Notes under the pieces: model-generated
What the model was told of the DNA's origin: nothing
Database searches by the model: none
Seen by the model: the letters and a program-made list of their open reading frames with translations, nothing else
Position numbers and translations under genes: made by a program
In this document: positions 35,786 through 44,758 of the stretch, in pieces
Layout: every line of letters starts with the position of its first letter
How positions within the stretch are numbered: position 1 is the first letter of the stretch
NCBI RefSeq assembly: GCF_019084075.1
Contig: NZ_JAHREN010000001.1
Span: forward strand, 3,507,501-3,571,500
Direction: 5' to 3'
DNA: 64,000 nt
Origin: Siccirubricoccus sp. G192
GTDB taxonomy: Bacteria; Pseudomonadota; Alphaproteobacteria; Acetobacterales; Acetobacteraceae

Positions 35786-36715
35786 ATGCCGGATATCCTC
35801 TGCATGGGCGAGCCCATGCTCGAATTCAATCGCATGCAGGCGGAGCCTGACGGGCGGGCGCAGTATCTGGAGGGCCATGGCGGCGATACCAGCAACGCCG
35901 CCATCGCCGCGGCGCGCAGCGGCGGCAGCGTCGGCTATGTCACCGCCATCGGCCAGGACGCGCCAGGCGAGAGCTTCATGGCGCTCTGGGCGCGCGAGGG
36001 GGTGGACACCACGACGGTGATCCGCAATCCCGCGGCGCCCACCGGCCTCTATGTCGTCACGCATGACGATCAGGGCCACCACTTCACCTTCCGCCGCAGC
36101 AACAGCGCTGCCAGCCGCTACCGCATGCAGGATGTGCCGGAAGCGGCGATCCGCGCGGCCAAGGTCCTGCATGTCTCCGGCATCAGCCAAGCGATCTCGG
36201 ACAGCGCCTGCGACGCGGTGTTCCATGCGATCGACGTGGCGAAAGCCGCCGGCCTGCGCGTCTCCTATGACAGCAACCTGCGGCTCGCACTGTGGCCGGC
36301 GGCGCGCGCCGCGGCGGTGATCCATGCGGCGATCGCGCGGGCGGATTTCGCCTTCCCCTCGCTGGAGGATGCACGGGCGCTGACCGGGCTGCAGGATGCG
36401 GGGGAGATCGCAGGCTTCTATCTCCGCCTCGGCTGCCCGGTGGTGCTGCTGAAGCTCGGCGCGGCAGGCGTGCTGGCGGCGACGCATGACCGGCGCGAGC
36501 GCATCTCCGGCCGGCGCGTGGCAGCGGTGGACGCGACCGGCGCGGGCGATACCTTCGCCGGCGCATTCCTGGCGCGCATCATGGCGGGCGACAACCCCTT
36601 CACCGCCGCACACTACGCGAATGCCGCGGCGGCGCTTTCCACCACCGGCTATGGCGCCGTCGCGCCCATCCCGCGGCGGGATGCGGTGCTGGCATTGCTG
36701 GATGCAGCCAAGTGA
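35786..36715 (+). CDS. kdgK: PfkB-family sugar kinase, probably 2-keto-3-deoxygluconate kinase
   Basis: A kinase of 309 residues. It carries the N-terminal GEPMLEFNR, the substrate-binding GGDTSNAAIAAARSG and the catalytic C-terminal DATGAGDTFAGAFLA with the base Asp. Adjacent eda strongly suggests KDG as the substrate: KdgK makes KDPG, which Eda splits. GAGGAAG precedes ATG 35786. Substrate specificity comes from context; fructokinase or ribokinase activity is possible. Confidence 0.85.
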   Translation: MPDILCMGEPMLEFNRMQAEPDGRAQYLEGHGGDTSNAAIAAARSGGSVGYVTAIGQDAPGESFMALWAREGVDTTTVIRNPAAPTGLYVVTHDDQGHHFTFRRSNSAASRYRMQDVPEAAIRAAKVLHVSGISQAISDSACDAVFHAIDVAKAAGLRVSYDSNLRLALWPAARAAAVIHAAIARADFAFPSLEDARALTGLQDAGEIAGFYLRLGCPVVLLKLGAAGVLAATHDRRERISGRRVAAVDATGAGDTFAGAFLARIMAGDNPFTAAHYANAAAALSTTGYGAVAPIPRRDAVLALLDAAK

Positions 36716-36789
36716 GAGTGCGGTAATGCCGGATGCCAGGATCCGCTTTTGGTTTACGCGGATGCGGCGCCGGCGCTATCGGTGAGACC

Positions 36790-37228
36790 ATGCGCCGCCC
36801 CCGGATGGTTCCCCCCCAGGCTAGCCCTGCTGGCAATGACCCTGCTGGCTGGCTGCGTCGATGCCGTGCCACCAGCGCAACCCCCGGACGCGCAGGAGGT
36901 CCTGGAACGCGCGCGCTCCATCGGCGAGATGGTGCGCGCCGCGTCGATCTGCAACGCGATGCTATCGATGCCGGCGCAGGATCGTGCGGCCCGGATCGAG
37001 GCCGCGGCCATCGAACTGCACAACCGCCGGGGCGGTGTCGCCGCGCGCGACGCCTTCCTGCACGCGCTGCGGCCGCCGGCATTCGATCCGGCGCAACATG
37101 GCCGCGACCGGGCCGCCTGGTGCAATGCCAGGCGGGCGGAGATCGCGCGCATGGATACCGTGCTTGCCGGGCCCGAGGGAGCGGCGCTGGTGCAGCGGGC
37201 CGAGATGGCGCAAGCGGCGCTGCGCTGA
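36790..37228 (+). CDS. Small lipoprotein of unknown function (apparent frameshift)
   Basis: About 145 residues. If seven C at 36811-36817 are read as six, the start MRRPRMVPPRLALLAMTLLAGC forms a complete lipoprotein signal peptide with lipobox LLAGC. The mature part is helical and contains two Cys (ASICNAM and AAWCNARRAE) and no recognised domain. It follows kdgK by 74 bases and converges with the mlrC gene 5 bases away. Confidence 0.6.
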
Positions 37229-37233
37229 CGGCG

Positions 37234-38727
37234 CTACCGGTTGGCGCCGGGCCGCAGCCGCAGGCCCGGACGCAGCCTGGTGAAGGGCAGCATGGCCGGG
37301 TCGGCCACCACCGGCCCCGGCGCGGCGACCACGATCACCCGCTCGGCGATCGGCTGGAAATCGGCGCGGAAATGCACGCTGGATTTCAGTGCGATGATCT
37401 TCTGCTCGCTTGGCCGCAGGCCGATATGGGTGAACAGGGCCTGGTCCAGCGCCTGCATCTTGCGCGTCACCACGATAACGCGGACGCCGGGCGCGACGCG
37501 GATCAGGGCCGTTGGCCCGAGATCGGCGGGATTGCCCCTGCCCATCGGGCCGGTGCAGGTGAAGCGGCCATCGCTCAGCCGCTCCACCGTCGCAGTGACG
37601 GCGAGCGGCGCGCCGTCGCTCTTGCCGCCGAGCGCGAGGGAGAGCGTTGCCCCCACACCCGCAGAGTGGCAGGCAGCCGCGCTCTCGGCATCATTGATGA
37701 GGCCAAGCACTGCGCCCTGCGCATCCTGGCGGATCAGCTCGGCCAATAGCCCGGTGGTGTCGCCATGGCCGCCGCCGCCGGGATTGTCCTGGGTATCCGC
37801 CATCACCACGGGACGCGATGCGCCGCGCGCCAAGCCGATGGCCTGCGCCACGCCCTCCGCCGCCGGCACGACGGCGCCGGCGAATTCGGCCTCGCGTGCA
37901 TGCATGTGGGATTGCAGCGCCGTGGCGACGGCATCGGCGGCGTCCTGGTCCTCGGCAAATGCGGCGATGGCGACGCCGCAACCCGGGAAATCCGCATAGG
38001 GAAAACCGAAGCAGAAGGCGAGTTCAGCGGCGCCATGCGTCTCGGCCAGGCGGGCGCGTTCCTCCAGCACCTCGCTCATCGGCGGCACCATGGTGCATTG
38101 CATGCCGAGCGGGATGAGGAAATCCACCTGGCGGAAGGATTTCGCCCAGGCGCGGCCACGACGGATGCGCTCCAGCAACAGCCGCATCGCCTGGGCGCCG
38201 GCGGGTTTCATGTCGATATGCGGATAGGTGCGGTAGGGCACCAGCGCATCGGCCAGCGCCACCATCTGGGCAGTCATGTTGGCATGCGGGTCCAGGCTCG
38301 CGGTGAGGGGCATCTCCGGCCCGACCACGGCGCGGATGCGGCGGAGCAGCTCGCCCTCCGCATCATCGAAGCCCTCCGCGACCATGGCGCCGTGCAGTTC
38401 CAGGAAGATGCCATCGAGCGGTCCGGCCTGCAAGGCATCCGACAGCGCCGCCACCATGAGCGCCGCGATCCGCTCGAAGGCTTCCGCCGTGACGGGGCCT
38501 GCGGGATTGGCGAAGCTCCAGGTCAGCGGCGCGATCTCGATGCCCTGCTCCTCCGCCACGGCGATGGCACCGGCGCAGGGCACGGAGGTGGGGCGCAGCG
38601 TCTCCACCAGCGTGGCCGGGCGTTGCAGCGGCGGGAAGCCGCCGGGCTGGAGGAATTCGCGCCAGCCGGTCGGGCGCGGCGCGAAGGAATGGCTCTCGTG
38701 CTGGAAGCCGCCGATGGCGATGCGCAT
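37234..38727 (-). CDS. M81-family metallopeptidase, MlrC (microcystinase C)-like
   Basis: About 497 residues. The opening RIAIGGFQHESHSFAP and motifs FLELHGAMV, SLDPHANMT and RTYPHIDM are those of the MlrC/M81 family, whose founding member completes degradation of linearised microcystin. The Asp/His residues in these motifs are presumed zinc ligands. AAGGAA precedes ATG 38727. It is the last gene of a leftward operon with two M20 hydrolases and a dipeptide-type ABC importer, 4 bases after the preceding gene. The substrate in most bacteria is unknown. Confidence 0.87.
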   Translation of the reverse strand: MRIAIGGFQHESHSFAPRPTGWREFLQPGGFPPLQRPATLVETLRPTSVPCAGAIAVAEEQGIEIAPLTWSFANPAGPVTAEAFERIAALMVAALSDALQAGPLDGIFLELHGAMVAEGFDDAEGELLRRIRAVVGPEMPLTASLDPHANMTAQMVALADALVPYRTYPHIDMKPAGAQAMRLLLERIRRGRAWAKSFRQVDFLIPLGMQCTMVPPMSEVLEERARLAETHGAAELAFCFGFPYADFPGCGVAIAAFAEDQDAADAVATALQSHMHAREAEFAGAVVPAAEGVAQAIGLARGASRPVVMADTQDNPGGGGHGDTTGLLAELIRQDAQGAVLGLINDAESAAACHSAGVGATLSLALGGKSDGAPLAVTATVERLSDGRFTCTGPMGRGNPADLGPTALIRVAPGVRVIVVTRKMQALDQALFTHIGLRPSEQKIIALKSSVHFRADFQPIAERVIVVAAPGPVVADPAMLPFTRLRPGLRLRPGANR

Positions 38728-38731
38728 GCGT

Positions 38732-39991
38732 CTATTCCTTGACCAAGCCGGCCGTCGCCAGCACCGCATCGGCCAGCACCTGCAAGCCGGCCTCGGCCCA
38801 TTCCGGGGTGATGCTCTCGGCCTCGTTGTGGCTGATGCCGCCATGGCAGGGCGTGAAGAGCATCACCGTTGGCGCGCGACGCGCCACATAGACCGCATCA
38901 TGGCCGATACCGGTCGGGATGTCGCGCCAGCGGTGGCCGCGTGCCGTGGCGGCATCGCGGCAACGCTGCACCAGCAGCGGGTCGAAGGGTGTCAGCGGCG
39001 AGTGCCAGAAGGGCGCAACGGTCGCCTGCACCTTGCGCGCGGCGCCAATGGCGGCGGCGCGGGTGGCGAGTTCCTGGCCCATCCATTCGAGCTGCGCCGG
39101 ATCCCCGTGGCGCATATCCACGCTGAACCAGACGCGGCTGGGGCAGACATTGCGGCTTGAGGGATAGACCGTGACCTGGCCCACCGTGCCGCGCCCGGCC
39201 TCGCCGGTGGCGCTGACCGCGGCCAGGGCGATCTCCTCCACCGCGGCGATCAGCGGCGCCGCGGCCATCATGGCATCGCGGCGATGCGCCATGGCGGAGC
39301 CGCCATGCGCTTCCTCGCCCTCGACCGTCACCTCGAACCAGGACTGGCCAAGGGCATGCGTCACCACGCCAAGGTCGAATCCCTCATCCTCCAGCACCTT
39401 GCCCTGTTCGATATGGATCTCGAAATAGGCACCGATCTTCTGCAACTCGGCGGGATCGGCGCTGCCCTGCCAGCCGATGCGGCGCAACTCCTCGCCGAAG
39501 ATGGCGCCATCCGGCGCGGCTTTGGCAAGGACCTCGGCCTCGGTGAAGATGCCCATGGCGGCGCCGCTGCCCATCATGGGCGGCGAGAAGCGGGCGCCCT
39601 CCTCATTGGTCCAGTTGATGAGCAGCAGCGGCGCCTCGGTCTCGGCGCCGGAATCATGCAGCGCCCGCATGATTTCCAGGCCGGCCAGCACGCCGAGCAC
39701 GCCATCGAACTTCCCGCCCGTCGGTTGGGTATCGAGATGGCTGCCGATGGCGATCGGCGGGCGCGACGGGTCGCGCCCCTCACGGCGGAAGACCATGTTG
39801 CCGACCCGGTCGAGGCTGAGCGCCAGCCCGCAGGCCTCGCCCCAGCGCTGGAACAGCGCGCGGCCCTCGGCATCCAGATCCGTCAGGGTCTGGCGGTTGC
39901 AGCCGCCCTTCGGCGTGCCGCCGATCCGCGCCATCTGCATCAGGCTGTCCCAGAGCCGGGCGCCGGAAAGGGGAAGGTTGGATGCGCTCAT
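38732..39991 (-). CDS. M20 amidohydrolase, N-carbamoyl amino acid/allantoate hydrolase type
   Basis: A zinc hydrolase of 419 residues. Metal-site motifs SHLDTQPTGGKFDGVLGVLA, NWTNEEGARF and EIHIEQGKVLE are those of the Zn-dependent hydrolase branch (beta-ureidopropionase, L-carbamoylase, allantoate amidohydrolase). SRNVCPSRVWFSVDMRH fits the dimerisation domain. It lies 4 bases from each of its neighbours (M20 peptidase, mlrC). This enzyme type cleaves C-N bonds of ureido or amide compounds, supporting a nitrogen-scavenging role for the operon. Confidence 0.88.
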   Translation of the reverse strand: MSASNLPLSGARLWDSLMQMARIGGTPKGGCNRQTLTDLDAEGRALFQRWGEACGLALSLDRVGNMVFRREGRDPSRPPIAIGSHLDTQPTGGKFDGVLGVLAGLEIMRALHDSGAETEAPLLLINWTNEEGARFSPPMMGSGAAMGIFTEAEVLAKAAPDGAIFGEELRRIGWQGSADPAELQKIGAYFEIHIEQGKVLEDEGFDLGVVTHALGQSWFEVTVEGEEAHGGSAMAHRRDAMMAAAPLIAAVEEIALAAVSATGEAGRGTVGQVTVYPSSRNVCPSRVWFSVDMRHGDPAQLEWMGQELATRAAAIGAARKVQATVAPFWHSPLTPFDPLLVQRCRDAATARGHRWRDIPTGIGHDAVYVARRAPTVMLFTPCHGGISHNEAESITPEWAEAGLQVLADAVLATAGLVKE

Positions 39992-39995
39992 GGCC

Positions 39996-41288
39996 TCAGA
40001 TCCTCTCCACCCCGCACCATTCCGCCATGGTCAGCGCGATGGTGCGGGTGATGCCATGCATGCTGTCGAGCCCGACATTCTCGTCGATCCCGTGAATGTC
40101 CACCGCATCCGGGCCGAAGCAGGCGACCGGCGTGTCCTGATACAGGGTGAAGAAGCGGCCATCGGTCAGGCCGGTGGCGGGGTAGTCGCGCAATGCGCCG
40201 CCGGTGGTCTCGGCATAGGACCGGCGCGCCAATTGCACGATGGCGGCGTCGGTATCGAAGACGCAGGGATCGGCCATGAAGCCCTTGAATTCGAGCTTCA
40301 CCTGCGCGCCGCGCAGCCGTTCATGCTGCGTCGCCTTGGCCACCAGGGCTTCGATATCCGCCCGCGTCTGGCGCGCGGTATAGCCCATCATCACCCCGAC
40401 CCGCATGCCGATGCGGCAGCGGGTGGCGACGCTGCTGTTCCACTCGCCGCCCTCGATGGTGCCGAGATTGACGTTCACCGGGTGGTTCAACCCGCGGAAG
40501 GCCGGGTGGATGCGCTCGGCGCGGTTCATCTCGCGCTCATAGTCCTTGAAGGCGGCGGCGATGATGCTGGCGGCCTCGATGGCGTTCACGCCGGCCTGCA
40601 TGTCCCGCACATGCGCCGGGCGGCCGCTGACCGTGACCCAGGCCCAGACCACGCCGACCTCGGCGGTATAGAGCGCATCCATGCCGGGGCCGGGTTCCGG
40701 GATGATGACCGCATCGGTCCTCGGCAGGGCCAGCATGCAGGCGAGCGCGCCATTGCCGCTGCACTCCTCCTCGATCACCGACTGCAGCTGCACCTCGGCC
40801 GCCGGTTGCAGCCCGGCGAGACGCATCGCCTTGAAGGCCATGCAGTAGGAGACGATGCCGGCCTTCATGTCGCCGGCGCCACGGCCATACACGCGGCCAT
40901 TGCGGATCTCCGGCGCATAGGGCGGCGTCGCCCACATGTCTGCGGCGCCCTCCGGCACCACATCGACATGGCCCTGCAACGCCAGGCTGCGGCCGCTCCG
41001 GGTCTTCGGCCTGTGCAGCGCCACGACATTGTCACGGCCCGCATAGGAGATCAGCGGTGGCGAGAAACCGGGATGCGCGGCAAGCTCTTCCGGCACGGTC
41101 GGAACCCGCCGTGGCGTGAGGCCAAGGCTTGCATAGAGGCCTGCCATTTCCTCCAGCGCGCCCGCCTCATTGCCGAGGGTGGAGGGGTGGCGGACCAGCC
41201 GCGCGAGGGTTTCCACGGCGTCGTCGCGCAGCGCATCCACCGCCTCCAGTATCGCGCGGCGGGCGCCGGGGTCGAGGGCTTCGGTCAT
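39996..41288 (-). CDS. M20 peptidase, ArgE/DapE family
   Basis: A cytoplasmic enzyme of 430 residues. The metal ligands are in LQGHVDVVP, GRGAGDMKAGIVSYC and IEEECSGNGALAC, with the catalytic Asp and Glu present. The family deacylates N-acyl amino acids or cleaves dipeptides. It is 13 bases after the ABC ATPase and 4 bases before the next M20 gene, so all are one operon. No arginine or lysine biosynthesis genes are near, so a catabolic peptidase or deacylase is more likely than true ArgE or DapE. Confidence 0.87.
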   Translation of the reverse strand: MTEALDPGARRAILEAVDALRDDAVETLARLVRHPSTLGNEAGALEEMAGLYASLGLTPRRVPTVPEELAAHPGFSPPLISYAGRDNVVALHRPKTRSGRSLALQGHVDVVPEGAADMWATPPYAPEIRNGRVYGRGAGDMKAGIVSYCMAFKAMRLAGLQPAAEVQLQSVIEEECSGNGALACMLALPRTDAVIIPEPGPGMDALYTAEVGVVWAWVTVSGRPAHVRDMQAGVNAIEAASIIAAAFKDYEREMNRAERIHPAFRGLNHPVNVNLGTIEGGEWNSSVATRCRIGMRVGVMMGYTARQTRADIEALVAKATQHERLRGAQVKLEFKGFMADPCVFDTDAAIVQLARRSYAETTGGALRDYPATGLTDGRFFTLYQDTPVACFGPDAVDIHGIDENVGLDSMHGITRTIALTMAEWCGVERI

Positions 41289-41301
41289 GCGGGGCGTTCC
41301 T

Positions 41302-42921
41302 TCAGGCGGCCTCGGTCAGGTCCGGCGGAGTCCAGCCCCGGCCGGGAATGCTGTCCAGCAGCTGTTGCGTATAGGGGTGCCGCGGCGCGGAAAAGACCTG
41401 CATGGTCGATCCCTGCTCGACGATGACGCCGCGCTGCATCACCGCCACGCGGTCGCAGACCTGCGCCGCCACCCGGAGGTCATGGGTGATGAACAGCATG
41501 GTGAGGCCGAGCCGCCCCCGGATATCCGCCAGCAGCGCCAGGACCTGCGCCTGGACCGAGACATCCAGCGCGCTGACCGGCTCATCGGCGATCAGCAATT
41601 CCGGCTCCAGGGCCAGGGCGCGGGCGATGCCGATGCGCTGGCGCTGGCCGCCGCTGAACTCATGCGGGTAGCGGTCCATCGCACCCGGGTCGAGCTGCAC
41701 CAGGCGCAGGAGGTCGCGCGCCCGTTCCAGCGCCGCGGCACGCGGCAGGCCATGGGTGATGGGGCCCTCCGCGATCGTCTCGCCTACCTTGCGGCGCGGG
41801 TTCAGCGAGGCAAAGGGGTCCTGGAAGATCATCTGGATCTTCTGCCGATAGGGCTTCCAGGCGGAACGCGAGAGCGGGCGCAGGTCCTTGCCATGGAAGC
41901 TGATGCTGCCACTTTCCGGCTCCACCAGCTTGACCACGCAGCGCGCCAGGGTGGATTTGCCGCTGCCGCTCTCGCCCACCACGCCCAGCGTCTCGCCGTG
42001 CACCAGGGTGAAATCGGCATCCTGCACGGCCGGCACCTCGACCCGCTGGCCGAACCACCCGCCGCCGCGCCGATAGGTCTTGCGGAGCCCAGCCACCCGC
42101 AGCACCGGCTCGGCGGCGGAAGGCGCCGGCGCCACCAGGCCGGAGGCGCCATGCGGCACGGCGGCGATCAGCGCGCGGGTATAGGGATGCTGCGGCCGGT
42201 CCAGCACCGCCCGCGCCGACCCCTGCTCCACGATGCGGCCGTGCTGCATGACGGCGACGCAGTCCGCGATCTCCGCCACCACGCCGAAATCATGGGTGAT
42301 GAACATCACACCTGTACCGCGCCGGGACTGGATTTCCCGCACCAGCCGCAGGATCTGCATCTGGGTGGTGACATCGAGCGCGGTCGTCGGCTCATCGGCG
42401 ATGAGCAGGGTGGGTTCCAGCGCCAGGGCCATCGCGATCATCACCCGCTGCCGCTGGCCGCCGGAGAGGCGGAAGGGATGGCTGCGGGCAATCGCGGCGG
42501 GGTCCGGCAGGTTCACGGCGGCCAGCAGTTCCGGCACCCGACGCGCCGCATCGCCGCCTGCGCCATGCACGCGCAGCGCCTCCGCCACTTGGTCGCCAAC
42601 CCGCATGAGCGGGTTCAGCGCCGTCATCGGCTCCTGGAAGATCATGGCGAGGCGGGCGCCGCGGAGCCGGCGCATGGCGTCCGGGCCGAGGGCGAGGAGG
42701 TCCTGGCCCTCGAAGCGGATGTGGCCGGCGCGCACCGGCAGACCGCCCGGGAGCAGTCCCATGACGGCATTGGCGGTGATGGACTTGCCGCTGCCGCTTT
42801 CACCGACGATGCAGAGGATCTCGCCGGGATCGACCGTGAGGCTGATATCCTCGACCGCATGCGGCCGGTCGCCACCGGGCGGCAGGGCGACGGTAAGGCC
42901 CTCAACGGTGAGCAGGCTCAT
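41302..42921 (-). CDS. Fused dipeptide ABC transporter ATPase (DppD-DppF in one chain)
   Basis: A protein of 539 residues holding two complete ABC domains. The first (about 1-260) has [44 protein letters not shown] and [15 protein letters not shown]. The second (about 280-535) has [45 protein letters not shown] and LLIADEPVSALDVS. Such GsiA-like fusions replace separate D and F subunits. ATG 42921 overlaps the permease stop as ATGA. Confidence 0.9.
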   Translation of the reverse strand: MSLLTVEGLTVALPPGGDRPHAVEDISLTVDPGEILCIVGESGSGKSITANAVMGLLPGGLPVRAGHIRFEGQDLLALGPDAMRRLRGARLAMIFQEPMTALNPLMRVGDQVAEALRVHGAGGDAARRVPELLAAVNLPDPAAIARSHPFRLSGGQRQRVMIAMALALEPTLLIADEPTTALDVTTQMQILRLVREIQSRRGTGVMFITHDFGVVAEIADCVAVMQHGRIVEQGSARAVLDRPQHPYTRALIAAVPHGASGLVAPAPSAAEPVLRVAGLRKTYRRGGGWFGQRVEVPAVQDADFTLVHGETLGVVGESGSGKSTLARCVVKLVEPESGSISFHGKDLRPLSRSAWKPYRQKIQMIFQDPFASLNPRRKVGETIAEGPITHGLPRAAALERARDLLRLVQLDPGAMDRYPHEFSGGQRQRIGIARALALEPELLIADEPVSALDVSVQAQVLALLADIRGRLGLTMLFITHDLRVAAQVCDRVAVMQRGVIVEQGSTMQVFSAPRHPYTQQLLDSIPGRGWTPPDLTEAA

Positions 42922-43763
42922 GCCGCGCCTCCCCGCTGCCGCGCCAGCCGCGGGTTCAGCGCATCCGACAAGCCCTCGCCGACCAGGTTCAGCGCCAGCA
43001 CCGTCAGGAAGATGGCGATGCCGGGAAAGACGCTCATCCACCAGGCGAGGCGGATCACGCTGCGGCCCGAGCCGATCAGGTAACCCCAGGTCATCAGGTT
43101 GGGGTCGCCGAGGCCAAGGAAGCTCAGCGCGCTTTCCAGCAGGATGGCGGTGGCGACCATCAGGCTCGACAACACCACGATGGGCGAGAGCGCATTCGGC
43201 AATATGTCCCCCACCATGATCGAGAGCCGCGATTTCCCCAGCACCTCGGCCGCCTGCACGAATTCGCGCGACCGCAGCGACAGGAACTCCGCCCGCACCA
43301 CCCGTGCTACCGGCGGCCAGGACACCACGGCGATGGCGAAGACCACCGAACCGATGGAGGGGGTGAAGATCGCCACCAGCAGGATGGCAAGGACGAAGCT
43401 CGGGATGGTCTGGAAGAATTCAGTGAAGCGCATCACCGCGTCATCCGCGAGGCCGCCGAGATAGCCGGCCAGGGCGCCGAGCGTCACGCCGAGCAGCAGC
43501 GCCGCCGCGGTGGAGACCGCGCCGACCAGCAGCGAGATGCGCGCCCCATGCGCGATGCCGGCCGCCACGTCGCGGCCCAGGCTGTCGGCGCCGAGCAGCA
43601 TGCCCATCTCGCCGGGCGGCACGAAGGGCGCGGCCACCATGTCCCAGGGGCTGCCGGGGAAGAGCACCGGCGCCAGCAGGGCCAGCAGGATCACCAGCAG
43701 CAGGATCACCAGTCCCACCACCGCCCCCTTGTTGCGCTTGTAGCGCCGCCAGAACTCCCTCAT
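42918..43763 (-). CDS. Dipeptide-type ABC permease, DppC-like
   Basis: An inner-membrane protein of 281 residues with an N-terminal charged segment (REFWRRYKRNKGAVVG) and about six membrane helices. It has the LGADSLGRDVAAGIAHGARI periplasmic motif and the EAA-type coupling loop EFVQAAEVLGKSRLSIMVGD. It overlaps both neighbours by 4 bases (DppB-like upstream, ATPase downstream). Confidence 0.9.
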   Translation of the reverse strand: MREFWRRYKRNKGAVVGLVILLLVILLALLAPVLFPGSPWDMVAAPFVPPGEMGMLLGADSLGRDVAAGIAHGARISLLVGAVSTAAALLLGVTLGALAGYLGGLADDAVMRFTEFFQTIPSFVLAILLVAIFTPSIGSVVFAIAVVSWPPVARVVRAEFLSLRSREFVQAAEVLGKSRLSIMVGDILPNALSPIVVLSSLMVATAILLESALSFLGLGDPNLMTWGYLIGSGRSVIRLAWWMSVFPGIAIFLTVLALNLVGEGLSDALNPRLARQRGGAA

Positions 43764-44746
43764 CCGGCTGCCTCCACCCGCGGGTCCACCACGACATAGA
43801 GCAGGTCCGTCAGCAGGTTGAACAGCACCACCATGACGCTGGTGCAGAAGAACACGCCGAGCAGAACCGGATAGTCGCGCGCCAGCAATGCCTCGAAAGC
43901 CAGGCGCCCGATTCCCGGCCAGGCGAAGACCGTCTCCACCAGGATCGATCCGCCGAGCAATTGCCCGGCCTGGATGCCGGCGAAGGTAATCACCGGCAGC
44001 AGCGCGTTCCGCAGCACATGCGCCCGCAGGATGCGCCCCTCCGGCACGCCCTTGGCACGCGCCGTCTTAACGAAATCCTGGTCGGCCACTTCCAGCATGG
44101 TGGCGCGCGTCAGCCGCGCATAGACCGCGAGGTAGAACAGCCCGAGGGTCAGCGCCGGCAGCAGCAGGTGCTTCGCCACATCCAGCACCACCTCCACCCC
44201 CTGGAGATCGACGCCGACGCTGCCCATGCCGAAGCTCGGCAGCCAGTCCAACCAGACACTGAAGACCAGCACCAGCATCAGCCCCACCCAGAACAGTGGC
44301 GTGGCATAGAAGGTGAGTGCCAGCACGGTGATGAAGCTGTCCGCCCAGCGCCCGACCCGCCGCGCCGCCAGCGCCCCCAGCGTGACCCCGCCGGCGAGCG
44401 CGAAGGCGAAGGCGACGCCGGTAAGCAGCAGGGTGGCCGGCAACCGCTCCAGGATCAGGCTGGCCACCGACATCTGCTGCCGGTGGGAGAAGCCGAGATC
44501 GAGCGTCAGCACGCTTTTCAGGTAGATCCAGAGCTGCACGTAAAGCGGCCGGTCCAGCCCGAATTGGCGCCGCAACTGCTCCAGGAAGACCGGGTCTGCC
44601 GCACCGGACTGCCCGGCGATGACGCTGGCCGGGTCGCCCGGCGCCGCATGGACCAGCAGGAAGTTGCAGATGACGATCGCCAGCACGACGATCAACGCCT
44701 TCAGTCCCCGCCGCAGCAGGAAGCCGGGAAGCTTCGTGAGGTCCAT
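43760..44746 (-). CDS. Dipeptide-type ABC permease, DppB-like
   Basis: An inner-membrane protein of 328 residues. TM1 (GLKALIVVLAIVICNFLLVH), HAAPGDPASVIAGQSG, and the coupling loop DQDFVKTARAKGVPEGRILR followed by HVLRNALLPVITFAGIQ are diagnostic of DppB/GsiC. It sits 12 bases after the binding protein and overlaps the DppC-like gene. Together with it the permease heterodimer is complete. Confidence 0.9.
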   Translation of the reverse strand: MDLTKLPGFLLRRGLKALIVVLAIVICNFLLVHAAPGDPASVIAGQSGAADPVFLEQLRRQFGLDRPLYVQLWIYLKSVLTLDLGFSHRQQMSVASLILERLPATLLLTGVAFAFALAGGVTLGALAARRVGRWADSFITVLALTFYATPLFWVGLMLVLVFSVWLDWLPSFGMGSVGVDLQGVEVVLDVAKHLLLPALTLGLFYLAVYARLTRATMLEVADQDFVKTARAKGVPEGRILRAHVLRNALLPVITFAGIQAGQLLGGSILVETVFAWPGIGRLAFEALLARDYPVLLGVFFCTSVMVVLFNLLTDLLYVVVDPRVEAAG

Positions 44747-44758
44747 GCGCCCTGCGTC